Of a stretch of 64,000 bases of DNA, positions 46,128 through 55,252 are shown piece after piece. The position numbers and the translations under genes are program-made. Source of the stretch: Lactobacillus gigeriorum DSM 23908 = CRBIP 24.85. GTDB lineage: Bacteria > Bacillota > Bacilli > Lactobacillales > Lactobacillaceae. Under the pieces are notes generated by a model. It ran no database searches. It saw nothing but the letters and a program-made list of their open reading frames with translations, and was not told the DNA's origin. The stretch covers positions 62,001 through 126,000 of the forward strand of contig NZ_CAKC01000093.1 in the NCBI RefSeq assembly GCF_000296855.1, in the 5' to 3' direction. Positions within the stretch are counted from its first letter, which is position 1, and each line of letters opens with the position of its first letter.

Positions 46128-47035
46128 TAAGATAATTCCTTCTTATCATAGCCAATCATCTTTAAGAAAGCTGGATCTGAGCGCCAATTCTTTTGCAGTT
46201 TAACCCAGAGTTGTAAGTTGACTTTCTCACCCAGCAAAGATTCAATTTGTTTTCTAGAATTAATGCCGATTTGCTTCAGCATCTTTCCAGATTTACCAAT
46301 AATAATTCCTTTTTGCCCTGCACGCTCAACATAGATTGTAGCTTCAATTTGGAGCTTGCCATTTACACGTTGATTCATTCGTTCAACCGCTACTGCTGTT
46401 GCATGAGGTACTTCTTGACTGGTTAATTGCAAAATCTGTTCCCTAATCAATTCTGCAACGACAAAATATTCAGGTCGATCAGTAACTTCGTCAGAGCTAT
46501 AGTATTGTGGACCAATTTCAAGAGTTTTGTGCAAACTTGCTAGCAAATCTTCAATCCCAATGCCTTCAGTTGCAGAAACCGGTAAAAATTCTGTAAAATC
46601 ACCTAATTGACGGTAAGAATCGATTACTTCTAATAATTTATCGGGATAAACGCGATCTACCTTATTGATTAATAAAAATACGGGAACCTTAACTTTTTCC
46701 AGTAATTCAGCGATATAGCGATCGCCTTTTCCTGCAGGTTCTGGTTCTACCATAAATAATACGAGATCAACATCATTTAGACTTGATAAGCTGGCTCTAT
46801 CCATATAATTATCTAATTCTGAATGAGGTTTAAAGATCCCAGGAGTATCAACAAACACAACTTGCATGTTATCTGAAGAATAAATCCCGGAAATACGATT
46901 TCTCGTTGTTTGTGGTTTATTTGATGTAATCGCAACTTTCTGTCCTACTAATCGATTCATTAATGTTGATTTACCAACATTTGGTCGACCTACTAAAGCT
47001 ACGAAACCAGACTTAAATTCCTTATTTTCTGTCAT
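46127..47035 (-). CDS. era: GTPase Era
   Basis: A 302-residue ribosome-assembly GTPase that binds the 3' end of 16S rRNA. GTPase motifs are G1 GRPNVGKST (17-25), G3 DTPG and G4 NKVD. The C-terminal KH domain carries [14 protein letters not shown]. It lies between ybeY and recO with one-base overlaps on both sides, so the block is translated in series. Confidence 0.97.
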   Translation of the reverse strand: MTENKEFKSGFVALVGRPNVGKSTLMNRLVGQKVAITSNKPQTTRNRISGIYSSDNMQVVFVDTPGIFKPHSELDNYMDRASLSSLNDVDLVLFMVEPEPAGKGDRYIAELLEKVKVPVFLLINKVDRVYPDKLLEVIDSYRQLGDFTEFLPVSATEGIGIEDLLASLHKTLEIGPQYYSSDEVTDRPEYFVVAELIREQILQLTSQEVPHATAVAVERMNQRVNGKLQIEATIYVERAGQKGIIIGKSGKMLKQIGINSRKQIESLLGEKVNLQLWVKLQKNWRSDPAFLKMIGYDKKELS

Positions 47036-47559
47036 TATTTACCTCTACCAACATCTAGTTGATCGGGATACAAAGGTAACCCGTACTCCTCAAGAACTTT
47101 TCCTTGAATACCAAACATTTCTTTAGCTTCATCAGGCTCAATATGATCATAGCCATTTAAGTGAAGAAAGCCATGAACAATGGTATAACCAAATTCACGA
47201 TCGAAACCAGTACCATATTCCACACTATGCCGCTTAATGACACTTGGACACATAAAAAGATCGCCAATATCCTCTTGGAAATCTGGATCGTCAATAAAAG
47301 CAGCCATGTCTAAAGCATCTTCGCCATCTTCAATTGCAAATGAAATTACATCAGTTGGTCGATCTTTATCACGATACTTCAAATTTATTTCATGACTTCG
47401 TGCTTCATCGACAAAATTGATGCTCATTTCAAGATTATTGTCTTTATTGATGTGCTTTTTGGCCAGCAATAATAGCTGTTCGATCCAGGAACGCCAGTCA
47501 CGTGTACTGTCATCTAAAAAACCTACTTCATCATTATAGGTGATCTCAATTGGATCCAT
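47035..47559 (-). CDS. ybeY: Endoribonuclease YbeY
   Basis: A 174-residue zinc-dependent RNase used in 16S rRNA 3'-end maturation and ribosome quality control. The three zinc histidines are in [11 protein letters not shown]. It lies one base after phoH and overlaps era by one base, the usual phoH-ybeY-era order, and all three products act in RNA or ribosome metabolism. Confidence 0.96.
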   Translation of the reverse strand: MDPIEITYNDEVGFLDDSTRDWRSWIEQLLLLAKKHINKDNNLEMSINFVDEARSHEINLKYRDKDRPTDVISFAIEDGEDALDMAAFIDDPDFQEDIGDLFMCPSVIKRHSVEYGTGFDREFGYTIVHGFLHLNGYDHIEPDEAKEMFGIQGKVLEEYGLPLYPDQLDVGRGK

Positions 47560-47560
47560 G

Positions 47561-48520
47561 CTAATTACCTATCCCCTTTTTCTCATATGCATTAATTATC
47601 TTAGCTACTACTGGGTGTCTTACTACATCAGCCGATGTAAAATTAATAAACTTTATTTGGTCGATTCCTTTGAGTATTTCCTTAGCATCAAGCAACCCAC
47701 TCTTTTGTCTCCCCGGCAAATCCACCTGTGTCATGTCTCCATTGACAATCATCTTGGAATTAAAGCCAAGTCTAGTCAAAAACATCTTCATTTGCGCATC
47801 AGTGGTATTCTGGGCTTCATCTAGAATAACAAAAGCATCATCTAAAGTTCTTCCACGCATGTATGCTAAAGGAGCAACCTCAATCGTTCCTCTCTCCATT
47901 AATCTATCTGTCGTATTAGTACCTAAAATAGCATAAAGCGAATCATAGATAGGTCGCAAATATGGATCAACTTTTTCCTTTAAATCACCAGGTAAAAACC
48001 CTAATGATTCTCCGGCTTCAACTGCTGGACGAGTTAACACAATTCGTGAAACTTCACCACGCTTAAAGGCCGCAATTGCGCATACAACAGCCAAAAAGGT
48101 CTTCCCTGTACCAGCTGGACCGATACCAAAAACCACATCTGACTTATTGATTGCTTCAACATAATTTTTCTGCCCCATATTCTTAACTCTAATCGGCTTG
48201 CCTTTAGCATCCCGAATTAAAATTTCTTTATACAGCTCAGAAAAATATTCAGTTGTGCCTTTATCTGCCATCTTCATTGCACTAACAATATCGGGCGCAC
48301 TAATGTTAACACCAGTACTCACAACCTTGTCTAGTTCATGAAGGATCTCGTTTACTAATTTGACTTTGCTGTTATCTTCACCAGAAATAACAATTTCATT
48401 TCCAGTGTCAGTAATACTCAAGTCATAATTTTCAGCTAGAAGCTGCAAATTTTTATCGTTAACGCCAACAATTTTTTGGATATTTTCTGGATCTTTAGGA
48501 ATAAAACTGGTTTTAACCAA
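47561..48520 (-). CDS. phoH: PhoH-like ATPase
   Basis: A 319-residue P-loop ATPase of the PhoH family, probably acting on RNA with YbeY. An N-terminal domain (about 1-115) precedes the ATPase core with Walker A GPAGTGKTF (near 136), Walker B ILDEAQN, and TRLGFNSKMIVNGD. It is one base from ybeY and follows the yqeY gene by about 20 bases. The biochemical function of the family is only partly known. Confidence 0.93.
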   Translation of the reverse strand: MVKTSFIPKDPENIQKIVGVNDKNLQLLAENYDLSITDTGNEIVISGEDNSKVKLVNEILHELDKVVSTGVNISAPDIVSAMKMADKGTTEYFSELYKEILIRDAKGKPIRVKNMGQKNYVEAINKSDVVFGIGPAGTGKTFLAVVCAIAAFKRGEVSRIVLTRPAVEAGESLGFLPGDLKEKVDPYLRPIYDSLYAILGTNTTDRLMERGTIEVAPLAYMRGRTLDDAFVILDEAQNTTDAQMKMFLTRLGFNSKMIVNGDMTQVDLPGRQKSGLLDAKEILKGIDQIKFINFTSADVVRHPVVAKIINAYEKKGIGN

Positions 48521-48540
48521 ATAAACCCACTCCTTTTATT

Positions 48541-48984
48541 CTACTTTAAATGCTCGCGCACAATAGTTGAAGTGACCTTTCCATCAGCTCTACCCTTGAT
48601 CTTTGGCATCAAACCTTTCATTACCTTACCAAAATCAGCTTTTGTTTTTGCGTCTACTTCTTTAATAGTTTCAACCACAATTTGTTCAAGTTCTTCTTTA
48701 GAAAGCTGCTTAGGTAGATAAGATTCAACGATAGCTAATTCTTTTTTGGTTTCTTCAACTAAGTCGTCTCGTTTACCTTTAACAAAATCAGCAATTGATT
48801 CTTCTCTTTGCTTCTTTTCACGATTCAAGACTGTCAATTCATCATCTTTAGTAAGATCATGTCCTAACTTAATCTTTTCATTCATCAATGCCGATTTAAT
48901 CATTCTTACCGTGTTTAAACGGATCTTATCTTTATTTTTCATAGCTTCTTTCATATCTGCCATGATTTGTTCTGATAAGTTCAT
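48541..48984 (-). CDS. GatB/YqeY family protein
   Basis: A 147-residue helical protein homologous to the C-terminal tRNA-binding tail of GatB. The pattern LNTVRMIKSAL and ESYLPKQLS fits YqeY. The family's role is uncertain; it may aid tRNA-dependent amidation. It sits between rpsU and phoH, as in Bacillus and many lactobacilli. Confidence 0.92.
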   Translation of the reverse strand: MNLSEQIMADMKEAMKNKDKIRLNTVRMIKSALMNEKIKLGHDLTKDDELTVLNREKKQREESIADFVKGKRDDLVEETKKELAIVESYLPKQLSKEELEQIVVETIKEVDAKTKADFGKVMKGLMPKIKGRADGKVTSTIVREHLK

Positions 48985-49063
48985 TATTATTGCCTCTTCC
49001 TAATAACACTAACTATACTCAATTATAACAGAGTTCAAAACAATGAAATAGTTTTTTTACCCA

Positions 49064-49094
49064 ACAAAAAAACTCTCGTCATCCGACGAGAGTT
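49064..49094 (-). terminator. rpsU terminator
   Basis: On the minus strand a 9-bp stem ACTCTCGTC/GACGAGAGT with a GGAT loop is followed by seven T residues, just after rpsU. It should limit expression of yqeY-phoH-ybeY-era relative to S21. Confidence 0.88.
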
Positions 49095-49106
49095 AATTCG
49101 TTAAAA

Positions 49107-49283
49107 TTAATAATGTCTACGCTTGCGTGCAGCTTCTGACTTAAGCTTTCTACGAACACTTGGTTTTTCATAGAATTCGCGCTTACGGTATTCTTGTAAG
49201 GTACCACTTCTAGAAACGGAACGCTTGAAACGACGAAGAGCATCATCAATAGACTCGTTTTCATGAACGATAGTCTTAGCCAT
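49107..49283 (-). CDS. rpsU: 30S ribosomal protein S21
   Basis: A 58-residue very basic protein that assembles on the 30S platform near the anti-Shine-Dalgarno. The translation starts [18 protein letters not shown], contains [20 protein letters not shown] and ends in HY. GAAGGAGGGAT precedes the ATG at 49283. It is followed by its own terminator and then yqeY. The minus-strand gene is the real one here, although other frames are also open. Confidence 0.97.
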
Positions 49284-49332
49284 GTGTGATCCCTCCTTCC
49301 ATTTCTTGGCGTTACGCCATACGTTTAATTAA

Positions 49333-49360
49333 ATTATAGCAAACCATCTTTCTTGGTCAA
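49333..49360 (-). promoter_or_regulatory. rpsU promoter
   Basis: TTGACC (49355-49360), a 16-base spacer and TGCTATAAT (TATAAT at 49333-49338) form a strong sigma-A promoter. The transcript has a short GGCG-TAA-CGCC hairpin between it and the ribosome site. Confidence 0.8.
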
Positions 49361-49484
49361 TAGAAAGTTGTAAATTTTTTCAATTTATTTTTCAAGAGAT
49401 AAATTCCTGCATTTAAAGTGACTTAAGCGATTTCATTTAGCTAACAATTTGATATAATCATAGTGTAGAAAGAGGTGCTTACTC

Positions 49485-50324
49485 ATGCCAGAAACCAACA
49501 ACGATACGGCAAAGAAAGAAGTAAATATTATTATAATCTCAGATGCAGCTGGAGATACCGCATTTAATAATGCTACGGCAGCTGCTGCGGAATTCCCAGA
49601 TGCCAAAGTAAATTATCGTAGATATCCTTTTATTACTGATTTAGATAAGCTAAACGAAACTTTCGAAGAAATTGAAAAATTCCCTAACTTAGTAATTATC
49701 TATAGTTTGGTAAAAGACGAAATGCAACTACCTGTGATTCGTTTTGCAAGAGAACACAACATTCAAAGCGTAGATATCTTTTCACCTGTTGTCGAAGCTT
49801 TACAAGCAACTACAGGAATGCGACCAATGCAAAAAATTGGTGCTCAGCACAATTTGAATCAAAAGTACTTTGACCGTATTTCCGCTATGGAATTTGCAGT
49901 TATGTATGATGATGGAAAGGATCCAAAAGGATTCCTCGAAGCTGATGTGGTTTTGTTGGGAGTTTCTAGAACTTCTAAAACCCCACTTTCACTTTTCCTT
50001 GCAAATAAGAACTTAAAAGTAGCCAACCTACCTTTAGTTCCCCAAACTCATATTCCAAAAGAAATTTACCAAGTCGATCCTAAAAAGATTATTGGTTTAA
50101 CCAATGATCCTTCAGTATTAAATGAAATTAGACGTCAAAGAATGATTTCTTATGGACTTAATCCAGATACCACTTATTCAAGTATGGATTCAATTAACGA
50201 AGAGCTTGAATCAGCTAAGAAACTTTACCGTAAACTTGGCTGTTATGTAGTTAACGTTGCTCACCGCTCAATTGAAGAAACTGCCGCTTTGATCATGCAT
50301 CATTTAGGCGTTGAGGATCAATAA
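49485..50324 (+). CDS. Dikinase regulatory protein (PPDK/PEP synthase regulator, DUF299)
   Basis: A 279-residue bifunctional kinase/phosphorylase of the DUF299 family. Such proteins switch pyruvate phosphate dikinase or PEP synthase off and on by threonine phosphorylation. The P-loop-like LLGVSRTSKTPLS (about 156-168) and the C-terminal CYVVNVAHRSIEETA are typical. It has its own TATAAT and AGAGG site and a terminator. No target dikinase lies in the window, and many lactobacilli lack PPDK, so the real target may be different. Confidence 0.9.
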   Translation: MPETNNDTAKKEVNIIIISDAAGDTAFNNATAAAAEFPDAKVNYRRYPFITDLDKLNETFEEIEKFPNLVIIYSLVKDEMQLPVIRFAREHNIQSVDIFSPVVEALQATTGMRPMQKIGAQHNLNQKYFDRISAMEFAVMYDDGKDPKGFLEADVVLLGVSRTSKTPLSLFLANKNLKVANLPLVPQTHIPKEIYQVDPKKIIGLTNDPSVLNEIRRQRMISYGLNPDTTYSSMDSINEELESAKKLYRKLGCYVVNVAHRSIEETAALIMHHLGVEDQ

Positions 50325-50342
50325 CAGATTAATAACAAATAA

Positions 50343-50382
50343 GGACTATCAATCTCAAAGTTAGATTGGTAGTCCTTTTATT
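50343..50382 (+). terminator. Terminator between dikinase regulator and yitT
   Basis: A 13-bp stem GGACTATCAATCT/AGATTGGTAGTCC (one wobble pair) is followed by TTTTATT. It may also serve the convergent yitT gene. Confidence 0.8.
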
Positions 50383-50384
50383 CG

Positions 50385-51263
50385 TTATACAATTTCTTGC
50401 TCTTTGAATCGGCCATAAACTTTTTCTACTTCACTCACGCTCATAAAAGCATATGGATCCGCCTGCTTAACTATTTCTCTAATATCGTATAAGTCATAGC
50501 GATCAATTATCGTAAGCAAAACAGTTTTTTCGGTGTGGCCATATGCCCCTTCCGCATCATGTAAAATCGTTATTCCACGATGCATTTTGCCTTGTATACC
50601 ATCAATGATTGCTTGCGCATGTTCTGTAATTATCATCACTTGCATTTTTTTATGTTGAGTATAGACGGCATCGATTACTCGACCATTGATAAAAATTGTA
50701 AGTGCGGAATACAGTGCTCGTGTCCAACCAAAAATAAAACCCGCAGCAGCAATAATTATCAAATTAACTAAGATATTGAATTTGCCATAACTTGTCCCAG
50801 TTTTTTGTCTGATCACAATCCCAATAATATCAAGTCCACCAGTAGAGATTCCATTCTTTAAAGCAAATCCGGTACCAATACCATTGATGGTTCCACCAAA
50901 AATAGCGCAGAGCAATGGATCCCAGTGAACCTCTAACGGCTGAATCACATGCATCATAACTGATCCTAAAACAACTGCGACAATTGTGAAAAATGTGAAC
51001 TTATGGCCAATCTTTACCCACCCCAAAATAAACAGAGGCACATTTAGTGCAAAATACATAAATGAGGTTGAAATAGTAAAGGGAAAATATTTTTCAGTTA
51101 CTGAATTTGTCAATTGGGCAAAACCTGTTATTCCTGACGAATACATGTGCCCTGGAGCCCAGAAAAAGTTCAGGGCAATTGCAACAGCAATTGAAAAGAA
51201 AAAGGCTGCTGATAATTTCGAAATGAAATTATATCTTCTATTAAATCTATCTAATTGATCCAT
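50385..51263 (-). CDS. YitT-family membrane protein (DUF161/DUF2179)
   Basis: A 292-residue integral membrane protein with about five to six hydrophobic segments in the first 200 residues (DUF161-type), including GTINGIGTGFALKNGISTGGLDIIG. A C-terminal soluble DUF2179 domain (about 205-285) has GITILHDAEGAYG and the late REIVKQADPYAFMSV. Function is not established; homologues are scattered through Firmicutes in several copies. A structured leader lies between its promoter and the ATG. A weak AAAGGA site precedes the start. Confidence 0.9.
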   Translation of the reverse strand: MDQLDRFNRRYNFISKLSAAFFFSIAVAIALNFFWAPGHMYSSGITGFAQLTNSVTEKYFPFTISTSFMYFALNVPLFILGWVKIGHKFTFFTIVAVVLGSVMMHVIQPLEVHWDPLLCAIFGGTINGIGTGFALKNGISTGGLDIIGIVIRQKTGTSYGKFNILVNLIIIAAAGFIFGWTRALYSALTIFINGRVIDAVYTQHKKMQVMIITEHAQAIIDGIQGKMHRGITILHDAEGAYGHTEKTVLLTIIDRYDLYDIREIVKQADPYAFMSVSEVEKVYGRFKEQEIV

Positions 51264-51298
51264 AATGTCAATTCCTTTAGCAAATATGTCTTGATAAC

Positions 51299-51347
51299 CT
51301 AGGACTTGTTACAAGTTTAGAGCAACTTGCTGATTTGCGAATCCTAG
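51299..51347 (-). promoter_or_regulatory. Structured 5' leader of yitT (candidate cis-regulatory RNA)
   Basis: On the minus strand a 6-bp closing stem CTAGGA (51342-51347) / TCCTAG (51299-51304) encloses two small hairpins: AGCA-AGT-TGCT and ACTTG-TAA-CAAGT. The AACTTG strand can instead pair with the upstream CAAGTT, giving a mutually exclusive fold. An extended -10 (TGTTAAAAT, TAAAAT at 51353-51358) would start transcription right at the element. I do not recognise it as a known riboswitch class. Confidence 0.45.
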
Positions 51348-51539
51348 TCAAAATTTTAACATAAAATGGATCAAGTTATTAGTTAATCTATGATTTTAGT
51401 AATAAAATCTGCTATCAGCAAAATTCTCGTTAACGACATTAGGCACATTTTTTGCAAGAGCTTACGAAAATAGCTAAAATTGTTTCTAACAAGTTTTTAA
51501 ATACTTTAGTATATTTAACTTAAGGAATCGAGGAAAATT

Positions 51540-52082
51540 ATGGAAAACGAGCAAACAAAACTTGATACTGCTATTTTTGCTGGCGGATGCTTTTGGTGCA
51601 TGGTTCAACCTTTCAATACCTTACCTGGTATCAAAAAAGTAATCAGCGGTTATACTGGTGGACACGTTGAAAATCCAACATATGAACAAGTATGTACTGG
51701 TACTACCGGTCATACAGAAGCAGTAGAAATCACCTTTGACCCGGAAGTTTTTCCTTATGAAAAACTAGTAGAAATCTATTGGCAAGTTGCAGATCCAACT
51801 GATGCGACTGGACAATTTCAGGATCGCGGTGATCAATATCGCCCAGTCATTTATTACAACTCGCCTGAACAAAAAGCTACTGCAGAAGCTTCAAAAGCTA
51901 AATTAGCAGCTAGTGGTTTATTCGACAAGCCAATTGTTACTCAAATCGAACCAGCGGCTCCATTTTATCCAGCAGAAGAATATCACCAAGACTTTTATCA
52001 GAAAAATCCTCTTCGCTATATGATGGAGGAAGCCGGCGGACGTGGCGAATATATCAAAAAGCATTACAAGCAAAATTATTAA
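51540..52082 (+). CDS. msrA: Peptide methionine-S-sulfoxide reductase MsrA
   Basis: A 180-residue enzyme that repairs methionine-S-sulfoxide in proteins. The catalytic cysteine is C17 in GGCFWCM, and [17 protein letters not shown] and [11 protein letters not shown] follow as in the family. A GAGG site precedes the ATG. It is separated from msrB by a lysozyme gene on the opposite strand, so the two reductases are not in one operon here. Terminator follows. Confidence 0.96.
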   Translation: MENEQTKLDTAIFAGGCFWCMVQPFNTLPGIKKVISGYTGGHVENPTYEQVCTGTTGHTEAVEITFDPEVFPYEKLVEIYWQVADPTDATGQFQDRGDQYRPVIYYNSPEQKATAEASKAKLAASGLFDKPIVTQIEPAAPFYPAEEYHQDFYQKNPLRYMMEEAGGRGEYIKKHYKQNY

Positions 52083-52096
52083 GATAATACCCAAGA

Positions 52097-52132
52097 CCTT
52101 CGTATGTACAATGATACGAGGTTTTTTATTTT
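52097..52132 (+). terminator. msrA terminator
   Basis: A stem CCTTCGTAT/ATACGAGG is followed by TTTTTTATTTTT on the plus strand. Confidence 0.75.
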
Positions 52133-52138
52133 TCAAAA

Positions 52139-52180
52139 ATAAAAAAGATAGATCTCGAAAACTATCGAAATCTATCTAAA
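52139..52180 (-). terminator. Terminator of first SLAP lysozyme
   Basis: On the minus strand AGATAGAT...ATCTATCT with an inner TCGA/TCGA pairing is followed by TTTTTTATTTTT. It lies back-to-back with the msrA terminator. Confidence 0.75.
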
Positions 52181-52190
52181 TTTTAAAAGA

Positions 52191-53408
52191 TTAAAAATTG
52201 CCAGTTTTGACATAGCGATTCCGATTAATTCGGAAATAACGCTTGCCATTAATGCTTATACTTGAACCATAAGTGTACAAAGTCCGGCCAGCGTAAAGCT
52301 TACCTTCAGCATAGACTCTCTGTCCCTGATTATTGTACACATATGCATTGTGAGTCAAAACCCGCTTACGTCCATCAATATTTGATAAGTTAGCGTATTG
52401 GTTATCACCAATCTTGTAATATTGCTTGCCATTAATAACTACCATGCCACCTAAAACAGTAACTTGGTTATATGCTCCAATTGAAGAGTTACCTACTCGA
52501 TTACCATCTTTATCATAAATGTATGCCTTGTGCATTACTGTTTTAACGGTTTTCACTTCTGTACTTGAATTAGTGGTTACAGTATTATTCTCAGGCTTAG
52601 CTTGTTCAGCAACTTGTTGTGTATTAGTTACTGGTGCTTGGGTAGTCGAACTATTATATGATAAAGGAAGCAAGGTGATGTTACCATCAACGCTTAAACC
52701 ACGCCAATTATCAGTAAACTGCCAAATCGCGATTCCATCCATTGATGGGAAATAATTGAAATCAGGCGTATCAATTCGCCCTAAAGTAGCGTACGATGCA
52801 ACCCATAGCGAATTTGGATATGAGTTCAAAATTACGCTCGTATCGATGTTATTCCGCAATAAATATGCGCCAGAATACAGTAATGGCTTATACCCTGAAG
52901 CACTGATTTGATTCATAAAAGCCAAGATCGCATTGGCACTAGCCGTTTTCCCAGCGTTAATTGTATTGCCTTGACCAGATTCCCAGTCACAAGCAATATA
53001 AGAACCACTTGGTAAACCAACTGCTTGAGCTGACGCAACAGCAAAATTAGCTTCTGCTACCGCTGATGCACTATCAGCACCAAAAGTAGCAAAATGGTAC
53101 GCCATCGGCATCATATTGTTATTAATCGCACTCGCTACTTGTGCACTTGCTTTAGGATTTTGATAAGATATTCCTTCACTTACTTTAACAATGGCAAATT
53201 GAGCCCCTGCTTGAGCATCAGCTGTAACATTGCTACTTTGATAACTTGCCACGTCAACTCCATAAGATCTTGCCGCAACTGAGTCAGTAGCTGCTTTTAC
53301 AGTTACGGATTTTGATATGGGTGAAGTCTGAGTTGCTAACCCTGCAACCATAGTTAAGCTACCAGCACAAGCTAATACGCTTAATAAGCGCTGTTCTTTT
53401 TTACGCAT
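52191..53408 (-). CDS. GH25 lysozyme with C-terminal SLAP repeats (copy 1)
   Basis: A 405-residue secreted muramidase. A signal peptide (about 1-40, basic start then hydrophobic core) is followed by a GH25 catalytic domain with YGVDVASYQ (catalytic D near 52) and CDWESG. After a linker rich in Thr, Asn and Gln (about 260-295), two SLAP-type cell-wall-binding repeats occupy the C terminus, each with HKAY/HNAYVY and INGK(R/Q)YY/FRI. The ATG at 53408 follows GGAGGAATTGG; the frame extends further upstream without a ribosome site. A close paralogue lies at 54098-55252. Confidence 0.93.
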   Translation of the reverse strand: MRKKEQRLLSVLACAGSLTMVAGLATQTSPISKSVTVKAATDSVAARSYGVDVASYQSSNVTADAQAGAQFAIVKVSEGISYQNPKASAQVASAINNNMMPMAYHFATFGADSASAVAEANFAVASAQAVGLPSGSYIACDWESGQGNTINAGKTASANAILAFMNQISASGYKPLLYSGAYLLRNNIDTSVILNSYPNSLWVASYATLGRIDTPDFNYFPSMDGIAIWQFTDNWRGLSVDGNITLLPLSYNSSTTQAPVTNTQQVAEQAKPENNTVTTNSSTEVKTVKTVMHKAYIYDKDGNRVGNSSIGAYNQVTVLGGMVVINGKQYYKIGDNQYANLSNIDGRKRVLTHNAYVYNNQGQRVYAEGKLYAGRTLYTYGSSISINGKRYFRINRNRYVKTGNF

Positions 53409-53525
53409 CCAATTCCTCCGTTTGCTTATATCTGCTCTTTGATCTCTATTAGTACAGCTACATAATAACACGGTTTTAGCAATTAAATTCTTAAGATTGC
53501 ATGACAGTTTTGAAAAATCTCTTGT

Positions 53526-53948
53526 TTAAACAAATAACTGCTTATATTCGCCATATCCTCTTTCTTCTAGTTGGTCATAAGGAATAAAATCTAACGCTGC
53601 AGAATTGATGCAATACCGTAGACCTCCCTGATCAACTGGGCCATCGCTAAACACATGACCCAAATGTGAGTCAGCTTCTGGGCTTTTAACTTCAGTTCGT
53701 TCCATATTATGCGATTGATCGCGACGGTAGACTAACTTTTTAATTGGCTTGGTGAAACTAGGCCAACCACATCCTGCATCATATTTATCAAGACTAGAGA
53801 ACAATGGTTCTCCTGAAACAATATCAACATAGATTCCCTTCTCGTAAAAATCGTCATACATACCAGAAAAAGGATATTCCGTTGCTGCATGTTGTGTAAC
53901 TTCATATTGTTCTTTTGACAATTCTTTTAATCGTTCTGCTTTATCCAT
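53526..53948 (-). CDS. msrB: Peptide methionine-R-sulfoxide reductase MsrB, zinc-less form
   Basis: A 140-residue enzyme that reduces methionine-R-sulfoxide. [15 protein letters not shown] and the catalytic cysteine in RYCINSAAL are present. The two zinc-binding CxxC pairs of many MsrB proteins are missing: the usual YVCAVCG region reads YVDIVSG. A zinc-free type is known from some bacteria. It is on the same strand as, and between, the two lysozyme genes. Confidence 0.95.
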   Translation of the reverse strand: MDKAERLKELSKEQYEVTQHAATEYPFSGMYDDFYEKGIYVDIVSGEPLFSSLDKYDAGCGWPSFTKPIKKLVYRRDQSHNMERTEVKSPEADSHLGHVFSDGPVDQGGLRYCINSAALDFIPYDQLEERGYGEYKQLFV

Positions 53949-54049
53949 CTTAAAACCTCTTGTATTAAATAAATTAAATCTTTATCTTGTATTATGATAA
54001 ATATACCAACTTTTGCCTTAAAAGTGTTGCTAGTTGCTCAAAAATGACA

Positions 54050-54090
54050 GCAAAAAAGTCATTAACTAGCCTTTACTAATTGATGACTTT
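54050..54090 (-). terminator. Terminator of second SLAP lysozyme
   Basis: On the minus strand AAAGTCAT-C-AATTAG / CTAGTT-A-ATGACTTT makes a long stem with one internal mismatch, followed by TTTTTTG. Confidence 0.85.
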
Positions 54091-54097
54091 AAATTGT

Positions 54098-55252
54098 TTA
54101 AAAATCAGAAGCTTTAATATAGCGATTCTTTTGAATACGGTAATACTTATCACCATTAATTGTTACTGTACCACCATAAGTTGAAACAGTAGTGCCCTGA
54201 CTAATTGCTGGACTGCTTACTAACTTACCTTTTTTGTTATAAACAAAGGCTTTATTCTTAAGGATACGTTTGGTTCCATCGACATTATCAACTTTAATGT
54301 AGCTGTTTTCACCAACTTGATAATAGTTTACACCATTAATCGCAACCATACCTCCAATTACTTGGACCTTAGTATAAGCCGCATATGACTTGCCAGCTAC
54401 TCGTTGACCATTTTGGTCATATACGTAAGCTTTATGCATAACTGTCTTGCCTGTCGAAACTTCATTAGTTGATGGGGCTTGACTTGAAGCTGAACCATTA
54501 ATTGATAAAGGCAAAAGTGAAATATTGCCATCAACGTTTAAGCCTCTCCAATTATCAGTGAATTGCCAAATAATGACACCATTCATTGATGGGAAATAAC
54601 TAAAATTTGGAGTATCAATTCGACCCATTGATGCATATGAAGCTACCCACAACGAGTTAGGAAATGCGTTCGTCACCTTCGCTGTGTTAATGTTGTGATT
54701 TAACAAATACGCACCTGAATACAATAAAGGTTGATATCCGCTATCCTTAATCTGTTGCATAAAAGCGATGATAGCATTAGCACTAGCTGTTTTACCACCA
54801 GTAACAACATTGCCATCACCAGTTTCCCAATCACAAGCAATATATGAACCCTTTGGTAAGCCACTTGCTTGAGCAGATGCAACTGCATATTTTGCTTCTG
54901 CTACTGCTCGAGATTTGTTCGCACCAAATAAGGCAAAATGATAAGCCATTGGCAACATACTGTTAGATTGCGCACTTGCAATTTGCGCACTCGCTTTTGG
55001 ATTACGGTAGCTAGTTCCCTCACTTACTTTTACGATAGCAAATTGAGCCCCAGCATTAGCACTGCTCTTTACGCTTGATGATTGATAAACAGCAACATCT
55101 ACCCCATATGAACGGGCATTTACACTCTTCTTTTTAGCAGCATACACCACATTTTGTGAATTTGAAATAACAGGTACAGCTACGCCACTAGCAAGCAAAA
55201 TGATGCTTGCACTTCCAATTGTTTTTATTAATCTTTTACTTCTGATTCGCAA
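54098..55252 (-). CDS. GH25 lysozyme with C-terminal SLAP repeats (copy 2)
   Basis: A 384-residue paralogue of the lysozyme at 52191. A signal peptide ends near VYAAKK (about 37-41), the GH25 domain has YGVDVAVYQ and CDWETGDGN, and two SLAP-type repeats follow without the longer linker of copy 1. The start is a TTG at 55252 with GAGGG six to seven bases upstream. Catalytic acidic residues are intact, so it is probably active. It likely serves wall remodelling or autolysis, held to the wall by the SLAP domain. It has its own terminator. Confidence 0.92.
   Translation of the reverse strand: MRIRSKRLIKTIGSASIILLASGVAVPVISNSQNVVYAAKKKSVNARSYGVDVAVYQSSSVKSSANAGAQFAIVKVSEGTSYRNPKASAQIASAQSNSMLPMAYHFALFGANKSRAVAEAKYAVASAQASGLPKGSYIACDWETGDGNVVTGGKTASANAIIAFMQQIKDSGYQPLLYSGAYLLNHNINTAKVTNAFPNSLWVASYASMGRIDTPNFSYFPSMNGVIIWQFTDNWRGLNVDGNISLLPLSINGSASSQAPSTNEVSTGKTVMHKAYVYDQNGQRVAGKSYAAYTKVQVIGGMVAINGVNYYQVGENSYIKVDNVDGTKRILKNKAFVYNKKGKLVSSPAISQGTTVSTYGGTVTINGDKYYRIQKNRYIKASDF

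Noticed and set aside
49079-49264. A 61-codon minus-strand frame over rpsU
   Set aside because: It is in another frame of rpsU; the S21 gene at 49107-49283 has the strong ribosome site and the recognisable protein.
52097-52180. Palindromic pair after msrA as an insertion-sequence end
   Set aside because: The two hairpins are ordinary back-to-back terminators of convergent genes; there is no transposase or target-site duplication.
53409-53471. Longer N terminus of the first SLAP lysozyme
   Set aside because: The extra 21 residues precede a GGAGG site and would spoil the signal peptide.
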